Below are positions 24,901-32,219 of a stretch of DNA of 33,054 nucleotides, piece after piece. A program made the translations under genes and the position numbers. Below the pieces are notes generated by a model that had not been told where the DNA came from, did not search any database, and worked only from the letters and a program-made list of their open reading frames with translations. This stretch comes from Achromobacter sp. UMC71. Lineage in GTDB: Bacteria > Pseudomonadota > Gammaproteobacteria > Burkholderiales > Burkholderiaceae_B. How positions within the stretch are numbered: position 1 is the stretch's first letter; each line of letters begins with the position of its first letter. Where the stretch lies: positions 1-33,054 of the forward strand of contig NZ_LZZT01000035.1 of NCBI RefSeq assembly GCF_014170305.1, written 5' to 3'.

Positions 24901-27039
24901 TCGGGCGCCGCAGCCAAGGTCGGCGGCCTGGCGCAATCGGCCATGGGGTCCACGCCCTCGCTGATGGGCGGCGCCACCCCGTCGCTGACGAGCGGCGCAC
25001 AATCAATGGCCGGCGGCGCGGCGCAATCCCTGATGAGTAGCGGTACGGCCAGCCTGACGCAGGGCGCCACGGGGGCCCTGGCCAGCGCGATGCCGGCCGG
25101 CGTCACCCATGCGGCCGGCGCGGCCACGCAAGCCACGCAGGTGGCCTCGCAGGCAGCCGACATCAGCGCCAAGGCCTCGGGCTTGCTGTCCGGCGGCGTA
25201 TTGGGCGGCTCGGCCGGTGCGACATCGGGTGGCGCGGCGAGCGGCGGCGTGGGCTCGGCCATCGGCCCCGTAATGACACAGGCGATGGGCGCCATGGGCG
25301 ACCGCGGCGCCGCGCTGGGATCGGCGGTGAACTCGCTGCTGTCGATGCCCGACGTCAACCAAAGCAACCTGCCCGCGGTGGCCGGCGCCATCCTCAGCAC
25401 ACCCGGCCTGACTGAGTCGGCCGTGCCGTCGGTGGTGGGCACCATCCTGCAATCGCCCAACATTTCCAGCGTCACGCTGCCCAAGGTGGCTGAGACGATC
25501 ATGAACATCCCGGCGGTGGCCAATTCGCCTTACCCCGGGCTGGCCAAGCGGGTCATGGAAGCGGCCGGCATCACGCTGCCCGGCGGCGCGGCACGCCCCG
25601 TCGGCCAGGACGCCGGTCAGAATGCGGAAGGCTCGCCCAGCCCTGCGTCCACGCCGTCGCCCTACCAGGCCCGCAGCGGCGCCAAGCTGCAATACGTCAA
25701 CCTGACCGAGCCGGACGAACGCTGGAACGACGGCCAGGCGCTCAACAGCCTGGACCGCCAGACCAACAAGCCCAAGATCCGCGTGCGCTTTGACAAGGCC
25801 GGCCAGCACCGCTTCACCGTCAAGGTCAGCCCGCGCCCGGGCAATGCCGTGTATTCGGCGCGAGAGCTGAGCCGCCAGCCGTTGTACCGCGAGCCCAATC
25901 AGCGGTCGTACAGCTACGTGACCGACCCGGACGGCACCAAGATCGTCGATGACATCACCCTGCCCGCCGCGGGCCTGAACACTTACCTGTTCGAGGTCGT
26001 CAACGACAAGAACCAGATCATCTCCACCGAATTGGTGGAAACCGCCAGACGCCTGTACATCCAGGAAATCATGCTGCCCGGTCCCGAAACGCTGGCCCGT
26101 CCGCACGGCTTCCAGCCCACCGCCACCGAGTACGCGCGCCACGGCGTGGACGTCGTGCAATTGCCGCCCGTCAGTGGGCGCGGTGAGGCCAATTCAGACG
26201 TCTTCACGGAGGATGGCGACGCGCGTCTGCGCCAACTGGCCCGCTCGGTCTATCCAAGGTCGCAGGGCCCGTCCCACGAGCCCTACACCATCGTGGTCTG
26301 CCACGTTGATCGGCTGGCCTCCATGCTGCCGGTGCAGCCCATCTATGTGCAGGCCGTGGCCGGCCCGGGCGCCGGCGACAAGCTGATCCAGTTCGTCGGC
26401 GCCGACGGCAATGTCAGCTTCCTGTGGTATCACATCGAGCCGAACACCGACTGGTTGGTGCAAGCCGTGTTCGAATACACCGACCCCGCCGCGGGCGTCA
26501 GGCAGATCCCCATCCCGCGCGACCGCCTGACCCCGGTGCCCTACGACGCCGCCGCGCCCAAGGAATGCAGCGCCCTCAATATCCGCATGGCCGGACTGTT
26601 GCCGATGCCGACCAACGGCAAGATCATCCTGCGCGTACGGCTGATGGAAAGCGCGGCGGCCGGCGTGGCCTTCTACAACAGCAACCTGCTGTGCGTGGCC
26701 GCCATGTCGCCGTGGGAGCCGGTCACGATGGACTACCAGCAGCAGACGCTGGTGCATGAAATCGGCCACCTGATCGGCATGGTGCCCAGCGGGCCGGAGT
26801 GGGTGCAGGCGCATCCCGACGAAGCCGACATGGACGCCTCGAAACTGGACAAGGGACCCTACTTCTATTCGCAGTTCGGCAACCATTGCCACTTCGGCCT
26901 GCCCGCCAGCCAGGCCGACCCGGCCTACACGGGATCGTGCGTGATGTTCGGCGGCGACTGCCTGAGCATCCGCTATTGCGTGAATTGCGCCAAGGCCGTG
27001 CGCAAAGTGGACATGTCCCGTGGCTGGCCCTCGTTCTGA
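21991..27039 (+). CDS. Evolved VgrG with C-terminal zinc metallopeptidase domain
   Basis: A 1682-residue specialised VgrG. Residues 1-~530 are the gp27/gp5 spike, with RRDSFVFQDKSVTDILTEVF, QYRETDLDFVLRLMAEAGLS and DGDIDQPVIVAQLYND. A DUF2345 beta-helix lies at about 690-850. A low-complexity Ala/Gly/Ser/Met stretch (about 870-1110), four 18-residue repeats (1119-1190) and beta-rich domains (about 1230-1500) follow. The C terminus holds HEIGH (1589-1593) with the metzincin-like extension LIGM, a later HCHFG (1632-1636), CVMFGG (1650-1655) resembling a Met-turn, and a C-x2-C pair (1663, 1666). This fits a metallopeptidase delivered to the target periplasm, by analogy with Pseudomonas VgrG2b. 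The ATG at 21991 is chosen because the N terminus matches other VgrGs; the upstream extension overlaps tssL. Confidence 0.93.
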   Translation: MTDRSSTPSGYSSLGVAALSQNARLLQAQTPLGDALTVERLHLREGVSELFALTLDCLAASAELDVEPLLGKEISVSLLLADGTWRRWHAVVEGVDALGADGGLARYRLHAAPWLATLRLRRDSFVFQDKSVTDILTEVFADYPLASFAFEITEPPAPRPVRTQYRETDLDFVLRLMAEAGLSFRFDHQQGEQQAGSGGAQHRLVVFDTRSARPDNPAATLRFHRSDATESEDSVTRFGAARQVRPNAVTRLAWNDRTLLAHGAHAASDLDAGALPALEDYDYDGHGRHTGDDSAEQQAARSLQAFEARMLRFDGGGTARQMMPGHTFTLTQHDRYAQGSGSAMDELGGNRYTLLHVEHEAANNLGSQAAQVLGAADLERGAYRNSFSAQPAAAPLLPAWRAKPTAPEGATAVVVTAEDAAITTGRDLRVKVQFPWQRGERPLAGGLRHRSHGDDAGNAPGDDKSGTWLRVTGAQAGPNWGAHHLPRQGTEVVVEFLDGDIDQPVIVAQLYNDTDLPPWTAGVDGDANHPGTLSGWHSQALDGKGHSQWLFDDTAGQLRTRLSSSIAASQLGLGYLVKQAPDESSRGQWRGTGFELRSDAWTVVRSGQGMLLSANARESARSTQADTQEALLLLRGAQHSAQRIDNLATRSQARPLAANEQFNPLIQAVDPKADGQYAGSVGGQQAVKASANERSGSDPVERIDGARLLIDAPNSLNLSTPASAILHASENLHATTQADGHVAARQTFASASGRSTSLFVQDGGLRAIAANAPVSIHAHTDMLEMLAGQDITITSTTDSIEILANTRITLQAAGGSIVMDGGDILFKGPGMFSVKGASHNLIGPASDAAALPALPSSQVGDPMLVTAELVHRPAAMKAVATGAGQALNAAGASDAAAASGSASSPGGIGSALAGGAASLSSGLSAASDTASNMMDKAKSLANAAFKPVQDLGAMASKAMGSATEAGTSLASGAAAKVGGLAQSAMGSTPSLMGGATPSLTSGAQSMAGGAAQSLMSSGTASLTQGATGALASAMPAGVTHAAGAATQATQVASQAADISAKASGLLSGGVLGGSAGATSGGAASGGVGSAIGPVMTQAMGAMGDRGAALGSAVNSLLSMPDVNQSNLPAVAGAILSTPGLTESAVPSVVGTILQSPNISSVTLPKVAETIMNIPAVANSPYPGLAKRVMEAAGITLPGGAARPVGQDAGQNAEGSPSPASTPSPYQARSGAKLQYVNLTEPDERWNDGQALNSLDRQTNKPKIRVRFDKAGQHRFTVKVSPRPGNAVYSARELSRQPLYREPNQRSYSYVTDPDGTKIVDDITLPAAGLNTYLFEVVNDKNQIISTELVETARRLYIQEIMLPGPETLARPHGFQPTATEYARHGVDVVQLPPVSGRGEANSDVFTEDGDARLRQLARSVYPRSQGPSHEPYTIVVCHVDRLASMLPVQPIYVQAVAGPGAGDKLIQFVGADGNVSFLWYHIEPNTDWLVQAVFEYTDPAAGVRQIPIPRDRLTPVPYDAAAPKECSALNIRMAGLLPMPTNGKIILRVRLMESAAAGVAFYNSNLLCVAAMSPWEPVTMDYQQQTLVHEIGHLIGMVPSGPEWVQAHPDEADMDASKLDKGPYFYSQFGNHCHFGLPASQADPAYTGSCVMFGGDCLSIRYCVNCAKAVRKVDMSRGWPSF
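25345..25560 (+). repeat. Four tandem 54-base coding repeats (18 residues each) in the VgrG-metallopeptidase
   Basis: Residues 1119-1190 divide without gaps into four 18-residue units. Proline is invariant at positions 2 and 10. Hydrophobics are conserved at 4, 9, 12, 16 and 17, and Ala/Val at 13. The DNA units are diverged, so this is an old, protein-level repeat. Each unit looks like a turn plus a short helix. It joins the low-complexity region to the toxin half. Confidence 0.8.
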
Positions 27040-27682
27040 CCGCGGGCGCCGCCTGGCGCCGGCCCTGGCCCGGCTGTGTGCCGCCACGCTGGCAGCGACC
27101 CTGGCGGCCGCCCTGCCCGCCCCCCCCGCGGCGGCGCGCACCGTGGGTGGCCCGCCCTCTTCCTCATCCACACCTTCGACCGCTTCCATGAACACCGACT
27201 GGACCGACCCGCCCGCCTTCGCCACCGCCCCCATCGGCACCGTGCGCGACCACGCCTGCATTCCGCCTAACCGCGGCAGCGACGATCAATTGAACATCGC
27301 CGCCCCTGCCCGCGTGCGGCCGCAGGCGTCCGGCGCACTGGTGATCCCCGTCTGCGCCCAGGGCATCATCCCCGTCTCACAGAACCAGAAGCTGCCGCGT
27401 TTCGTGGCCGTCAATACGCAGACCAAGGCAGTGTACGAAGGCGTGGCCTATGAATACAAACGCCCCTCGCCCCCGCCCGGCGTCGAGGTCGACACCCTTC
27501 CGGGCTCGCGTCCACCCAAGGGCATTCCGATCAGCCCGGGTATCAGCGTGGGCACGCAGTTCAGCACCGACCTGGCCGCCCAGGCCAAGCTGCCGACGAC
27601 GCCCGCCACCTACGAGGTGTATATCGAGTCCAACGGCGTGCGGTCCAACACCGTGACGATCGAGGTGCAGGCGGCGAAATAA
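27020..27682 (+). CDS. Predicted periplasmic protein, candidate immunity to the VgrG metallopeptidase
   Basis: A 220-residue protein. The Arg-rich start and hydrophobic stretch (about residues 15-38, LARLCAATLAATLAAALPAP) form a Sec-type signal peptide with a likely AAA cleavage site near residue 40, followed by a Ser/Thr linker. The mature part has two cysteines (DHACIPP and VIPVCAQG) that could form a disulfide, and a beta-rich C terminus. I do not recognise a family. The GTG at 27020 overlaps the vgrG end by 20 bases. An ATG at 27188 would remove the signal peptide and is less likely. Overlap with a gene for a toxin that acts in the periplasm, plus export of the product, makes immunity the natural inference. 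Confidence 0.7.
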   Translation: MAGPRSDRGRRLAPALARLCAATLAATLAAALPAPPAAARTVGGPPSSSSTPSTASMNTDWTDPPAFATAPIGTVRDHACIPPNRGSDDQLNIAAPARVRPQASGALVIPVCAQGIIPVSQNQKLPRFVAVNTQTKAVYEGVAYEYKRPSPPPGVEVDTLPGSRPPKGIPISPGISVGTQFSTDLAAQAKLPTTPATYEVYIESNGVRSNTVTIEVQAAK

Positions 27683-27715
27683 GCCGGCCACCCCGCTGAG
27701 TCAGCGAGCACACGC

Positions 27716-28093
27716 ATGTTCCCGCCCGAAATAATCGCGCTACTGATCGCCCTGGCACTGCTCGCGCTGATCGCCCTGATCGTGCTGGTGATCAAGCTGC
27801 TGCACCTGGTGTACTGGGCATGCTGGAACGAAGAGGTCATCCCGGCGGAACGCCCGCGTCTTACCGGCGCCATCCTGGCCGCGTTTTTCAGCACCCTGGC
27901 CATCGCGGATTTTCTGCCGGACGAGATATCCAGCGCGATCTCGCGCTTCAATCCGATACCCCCCTACGACAGAGAGACCCCGTACGCGCTGACATTGGCC
28001 GCGCTGACGATCCTGTCCTGGATCTATGGCAGCAGGATCAAGCGTCATCTCTGGCGCAAGCTGCGCGGTGCCAGGGCAGAACCGTCGGCATGA
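27716..28093 (+). CDS. Small three-helix membrane protein of unknown function
   Basis: A 125-residue protein with three predicted transmembrane segments: a long one at residues ~5-32 (almost pure Leu/Ile/Ala/Val), ~49-67 (GAILAAFFSTLAIADFL) and ~90-107 (TLAALTILSWIYG). It ends in a basic cytosolic tail (KRHLWRKLRG). It starts 33 bases after the candidate immunity gene and is the last gene of the plus-strand run, so it is probably co-transcribed with the VgrG module. I do not recognise it; a second immunity or accessory membrane protein is possible. It converges with the Tle1-like gene 18 bases away. Confidence 0.65.
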   Translation: MFPPEIIALLIALALLALIALIVLVIKLLHLVYWACWNEEVIPAERPRLTGAILAAFFSTLAIADFLPDEISSAISRFNPIPPYDRETPYALTLAALTILSWIYGSRIKRHLWRKLRGARAEPSA

Positions 28094-28111
28094 CCCGATA
28101 GACGAAGCCGC

Positions 28112-30424
28112 CTACGGCCGAGCCGGCGTCATGCCGTTCATGTTGGCCTGCATCCGTGCCTGCATCTGGTCCACCCGCGCGGCCGATTCGGTGTCGGACT
28201 TCAGCTTGGCCTCTTCAGCCTTGTAGTCCGTCTTGCCGAAGATGTCCTTGTCGCGCACCCGGAAGTACAGCGACGTGCTGGCCAGCAGGTGATCCGGCCA
28301 ACTGCTCAGCATGGCATCGTGCACCAGGAAATCGAACAAGGCCATTACCTTCGGGGGCAGCGGATTGGTGCCCGTGCTGGCCTCCCGCCAAACATTCAGC
28401 AAGCGCTGCTGGGTGGCGCGCTTGGCCTTCATGTCGGCCAGGGGGTCCTTGGGCTGGTCGGCCTCGGTCAAGGTGCCGCCATTGCGCACGATGATGTCGT
28501 TGCGCATCTTCTGCATGTCGCGCGGCATCTGGTTCACCTGCTCGATCTTGCGCACCAGATCCGGGTTGTTGCTGCGCAGATCTTCCTTGCGCCGTTCGGT
28601 TTCCGCGTCAGTGCGTTCGGCGTTTTCAAGCTCGCGGTATTCCTCTTCCAGCCTTTGCCACAGCGGCTTGAACCGCTTGGGCGGCAATTCACCGCGGCTC
28701 TCGACCGCACGGTCCCAGCGTTCGTTCTTCAGCGCTTCCAGCTCTTTCAGGCGCGCCGTGTTTTCGGGCTTGTTGCGCTGGTCCGCCGGCAACGCCGACA
28801 CGCGCCGGAATTCTTCGTTGTATTCCTGCTCGGGGGTGAAGAAATCACGGTCCTTGATCCACTTTTCAGCGGGGTCGGCCAGTTCGCTCTTGAAGACCGG
28901 GTCTTGATAGCGGACGGCCAACCAGCGCAGGAAGACTTCCATGTGGGGCATGAAATCGATACCTGGCTCGTACTTGACGACGCCGCGATAGGCGTCGACC
29001 AGATCGGTGATGGGATAGCTCTGGCCGCCATCCTTGATCGGCGTTGCCATGGTGTACTTGGCGAAGGCCAGCGGTCGCTTGTCGAACAATTGCTCCATGC
29101 TGTAGAAAGCCGCGCCGTTGCACAGGGCCAGGTTCAGCATGTCTCGCAGAGACACGCGTGACAGCTCGCCCCGCGCGCCCAATGACCCCTCGGGACTGAC
29201 GCCGGTCACGTCCCCGCTGGACCCCGGATAAAGATATTGCTCGCCGCGGGTCTTTTCCAGGCTGTCCAGTCGCTGATTGGCGCGTAGTTCGTGCGCGGCA
29301 GCGAAATGGACACATTTTTCAACGGCGCCCGGTATGGTCAACGTGCGGTCCTTGTGGGTCTGCTTGAGCAGGTCCGTGAAGGGAAGAAAGCCCAGGAACG
29401 TGTTCTCATCCATGATCGAGGACACGGAATCCAGCAGCCCGACGAACCGGATGCGGATCTCGGCTTCGCGGGCGCCCTTTTCTCCGGGAAACACCAGGTC
29501 CTTGTCGTGGCGACGGCGATATTTCTTGACCACGTCGTTGATGAATTGGCGGGCCATGACGCCACCGCGATCGCCGCCGAATACGGAAATCTCGATCCGC
29601 CGGACATTGTTCATCTCGGCACTGACGGCTTCGTGGGCGGCCTTGAACTGCCGCAACGCCGCATCCACACGCACGTCTACCCCCGTGCCCATGAGATAGG
29701 CCACGGTTTCGTTATCCCGGATGATGGGCACACCCTCCATGACCGTGGACTTGACGACTTCTTTGCCGGCCGTCCAGGCGACCTTCAGGGGATTCTTCTT
29801 GAAGCCCGACCAGAAGCCGCGAAGGGTCCCTTTGGCGCGATTCACCAGCCGCTCGGGGTCCCAGGCATTCCAGATCCGGACGACTTTGTCCGGCAAGGTC
29901 TTCACGTCTTTCACGACGTCCTTATAGGCCTTGACCATCGGCTGGTACGAGCCTTCCTTGATCATCTTCTGCGTCGCGCTGCGCAGACGCTTCAAGACGT
30001 CTTGCTCGGGAATCTCGTCGACGCGAGTGATGTTCTTGGCGGCATTCTTGGCATTCTTGGCGGCTTCGCTGAGAATCTTCTTGCCGGCCAACGTTGCACC
30101 GTAGATCAGATCGTCGTTCTTGGCATCCTCGTTCAGCTCTGTGCCCAGCCCCGAATAGTAGAAGCGGAACCAATACTGATTGACGGGCCGATCCTCGTCA
30201 TCGTGAGAGTAATGGGCCTCCCAGAGGCGGCTGACATTGGAATAGAAGGTGGGATGCTTGCTATCCACGTCGCGGCTGCGCCCGAAGCCGTCGAAGAAGA
30301 AGCCGATCCGGATGACAGCGCCGCATTCGTTGCAGTCCTGCTTCGGATAGGCGGCCTCGCTATCAGCCATCTTCTTGAGAACCGAGGCCGGGGTACGATC
30401 CACCGGCGGCAGCGGATTAGCCAT
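28112..30424 (-). CDS. Tle1-like (DUF2235) T6SS effector lacking the usual nucleophile serine
   Basis: A 770-residue protein with a DUF2235/Tle1 alpha/beta-hydrolase layout. Visible features are the N-terminal IRIGFFFDGFGRSRD strand (about 38-52), the SNVSRLWEA block, the nucleophile-elbow region VFGGDRGG (281-288) followed by ARQFIND, a VGLLDSVSSI strand corresponding to the family's GxxDTV, and a later VHFAAAHELRAN block matching the family's VHxAVDERR. A charged coiled-coil-rich part follows (about 560-690). Tle1 enzymes have GFSRG at the elbow; here the Ser position is Asp285. It may be an inactive, re-purposed or mechanistically different effector. The ATG at 30424 overlaps the upstream DUF3304 gene by 8 bases. 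Confidence 0.8.
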   Translation of the reverse strand: MANPLPPVDRTPASVLKKMADSEAAYPKQDCNECGAVIRIGFFFDGFGRSRDVDSKHPTFYSNVSRLWEAHYSHDDEDRPVNQYWFRFYYSGLGTELNEDAKNDDLIYGATLAGKKILSEAAKNAKNAAKNITRVDEIPEQDVLKRLRSATQKMIKEGSYQPMVKAYKDVVKDVKTLPDKVVRIWNAWDPERLVNRAKGTLRGFWSGFKKNPLKVAWTAGKEVVKSTVMEGVPIIRDNETVAYLMGTGVDVRVDAALRQFKAAHEAVSAEMNNVRRIEISVFGGDRGGVMARQFINDVVKKYRRRHDKDLVFPGEKGAREAEIRIRFVGLLDSVSSIMDENTFLGFLPFTDLLKQTHKDRTLTIPGAVEKCVHFAAAHELRANQRLDSLEKTRGEQYLYPGSSGDVTGVSPEGSLGARGELSRVSLRDMLNLALCNGAAFYSMEQLFDKRPLAFAKYTMATPIKDGGQSYPITDLVDAYRGVVKYEPGIDFMPHMEVFLRWLAVRYQDPVFKSELADPAEKWIKDRDFFTPEQEYNEEFRRVSALPADQRNKPENTARLKELEALKNERWDRAVESRGELPPKRFKPLWQRLEEEYRELENAERTDAETERRKEDLRSNNPDLVRKIEQVNQMPRDMQKMRNDIIVRNGGTLTEADQPKDPLADMKAKRATQQRLLNVWREASTGTNPLPPKVMALFDFLVHDAMLSSWPDHLLASTSLYFRVRDKDIFGKTDYKAEEAKLKSDTESAARVDQMQARMQANMNGMTPARP

Positions 30425-31196
30425 TCTTGTCTCCCGGCGCCGTGCCCGTGGCTTTCAGATGCGCGATCTTTTCCTTCGACAGGCCTTGGACCGCTTGCGC
30501 GAAATCACCCGGTTTGCGGCCGGGCGCGTCAAGGATCGCCGCCATTTCCGGATCGGCATCGAAATTCGACGCCACCGTGAAATACAGAAACATGTACTGC
30601 TTCATATCCTCAAGGCTCTCGATTCGATACTTCACCCACGCTCGCTTGGCGACCTTCGCCACCACGCGCCTGACCTCGGCGCTGCTGCCGAAATCTCCCA
30701 ATGCATCGCGGTGCTGTGCATACAGCCACCGTGTGGCATCGACGATCGGAATGCGCACCTGGCCAAGCAGCTTGCGGCTCAGCGCCAGTTCCATGTGTTC
30801 GTCCGGGTAGATATGCAGTTCCAGGTATAGCGGCCCATCACCCGGTGGCACCTGTGTCGCAGGAAAATGCACGGGGGTCTCTTTGTTGAAGATCACCTCA
30901 TCGAGCTTGCCGTCGAACATGTGCTGTTTGGCCTTTTCCCCGTCCGCACCGCGCCACAGGACCTTGAAGTCCGTGCCCTTCAAGCTGTAACAGCACGTCG
31001 CCGACCCTTCACCGCCCCCCGCGCCAATCGATCCCGTGACGGCCGAATGGCCTTGCGCGTCGGTCACTTCCACCCGGTCCAGATCCCAGGGCGTGTAGTT
31101 GTAGGTCACGAAGGACAGGCCTTGATAGCTTGGCTCGCTATTGCATCCCGCCAGCAACCCCAACCACATGAACAAGACGATCAGGCCCTTACGCAT
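30417..31196 (-). CDS. DUF3304 lipoprotein, probable immunity to the Tle1-like effector
   Basis: A 259-residue predicted lipoprotein with lipobox LLAGC (Cys18), followed by Asn-Ser. The N-terminal domain (YNYTPWDLDRVEVTDAQG, then GGGEGSATCCYSL and KVLWRGADG) matches DUF3304, a family commonly found beside T6SS lipase effectors. The C-terminal half is helical and not recognised. Cell-envelope lipoproteins are the standard immunity type for Tle phospholipases, which act in the periplasm. The gene precedes its putative toxin and overlaps it by 8 bases, so immunity would be made first. The ATG at 31196 has a GGAG site 7 bases upstream. Confidence 0.82.
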   Translation of the reverse strand: MRKGLIVLFMWLGLLAGCNSEPSYQGLSFVTYNYTPWDLDRVEVTDAQGHSAVTGSIGAGGGEGSATCCYSLKGTDFKVLWRGADGEKAKQHMFDGKLDEVIFNKETPVHFPATQVPPGDGPLYLELHIYPDEHMELALSRKLLGQVRIPIVDATRWLYAQHRDALGDFGSSAEVRRVVAKVAKRAWVKYRIESLEDMKQYMFLYFTVASNFDADPEMAAILDAPGRKPGDFAQAVQGLSKEKIAHLKATGTAPGDKNG

Positions 31197-31229
31197 CAGA
31201 CGCTCCGCTCACCGCACATCCCTTCCGCT

Positions 31230-32219
31230 TCATGCCGCACTCCCCTCTTCCTGTTCCTGCTCGGCCCGCAGCAATCCATCCCACACTGCGTCCGGCACGT
31301 GCGCCAGCGCCTGCGACAGACCTTCACCGCGTGCCTTGAAGGCCTGCAAGGCCGGCGCAATCGCCTCGTGTTCATCAAAGCGCGGGGAAATGGTGATGCC
31401 CCACGCCACGTAGTCCAGCATGTCGCGTTCGGTCTGGATGCCGTAGCCGCGGGCGCGCGCCATTTGCGCCAGTACCCGCGTGTACAGCTCGTCTTGCCGC
31501 AAGTCGCTGCCCAGCACACCCAGGTAGATGCGGCGGATCTGCACCGCCAGCTTGTCCGGGTAGTCCAGGTCCAGCAGGGCCTGGTGCTGCGCCAGCGAAA
31601 AAGGCTGCTGCCTGGGCGCATCCAGCCCGGTTTCCAGTTGATCGCCCAGGCCGGTCCATTGCGCCACCGAGCCGTCGCGGCGGGCGTAGCGCAGCAGGTT
31701 CACCGGCGCCAGGAAACGCTCACGCTCACGATCCGTCCACACCTGCATGGCGCGGTCCAGGATGCGGCCGTCGTAGAAATGCAGGTAATACTCGCGGCCG
31801 TCCGGCAGGCCGTAGTCGGTGTAATAGGCGTAGTGCGCCATCAGTTCGGCCAGCGGCAACGGCGACACGATGTGCGTCAGCGCATATTCACCGCCTTCGG
31901 TCTGATGCAGCCGATTGAGCAGGCGCAGCACCTGCGAGGCGCGCGGCTCGTCGTGGCCGCGCCAGAGTTCGAAACGGGTCAGGTCGTCGACCTCGATCAG
32001 CAGCGGGGCGATGTCCTGGTAGATGGCCAGGTCCGTTCCGACCCAGACCGAACCATGGCTGAGATCTGCGCTGGCGCGCACGGGCTCGGCCAGTTCGGCG
32101 CGACCCCGAAAATCCACCAGCAGGTAGGTGTTCAACGTGGCGCCGGTGCCGACAGCCAGTTCGGCGGCAGCGGCCAGGGTGTCGTTCAGCCGGGTTTCCC
32201 AATCAATCATGCGGGTCAT
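31230..32219 (-). CDS. DUF4123 adaptor/chaperone of the third VgrG module
   Basis: A 329-residue DUF4123 protein. The N terminus TLNTYLLVDFRGRAEL and the blocks IAPLLIEVDDLTRFE, HIVSPLPLAELMAHYAYY and REYYLHFYDGRIL (the FRFYDPRVL equivalent) support this. The C-terminal helical region probably contacts the effector. The ATG at 32219 overlaps the upstream vgrG stop by four bases (ATGA), which fixes the start; the longer frame to 32276 is rejected. Position after vgrG and ahead of the DUF3304 and Tle1-like genes indicates that it loads the Tle1-like protein. Confidence 0.85.
   Translation of the reverse strand: MTRMIDWETRLNDTLAAAAELAVGTGATLNTYLLVDFRGRAELAEPVRASADLSHGSVWVGTDLAIYQDIAPLLIEVDDLTRFELWRGHDEPRASQVLRLLNRLHQTEGGEYALTHIVSPLPLAELMAHYAYYTDYGLPDGREYYLHFYDGRILDRAMQVWTDRERERFLAPVNLLRYARRDGSVAQWTGLGDQLETGLDAPRQQPFSLAQHQALLDLDYPDKLAVQIRRIYLGVLGSDLRQDELYTRVLAQMARARGYGIQTERDMLDYVAWGITISPRFDEHEAIAPALQAFKARGEGLSQALAHVPDAVWDGLLRAEQEQEEGSAA

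Noticed and set aside
30030..30066. Short direct repeat (ATTCTTGGC units) in the Tle1-like gene
   Set aside because: Encodes a simple Ala-Lys-Asn helix repeat (about residues 121-131) inside an open frame; too short to be a separate element.
29291..30580. 429-codon plus-strand open frame opposite the Tle1-like gene
   Set aside because: His/Gly/Asp-rich shadow product; the coding strand shows DUF2235-like motifs.
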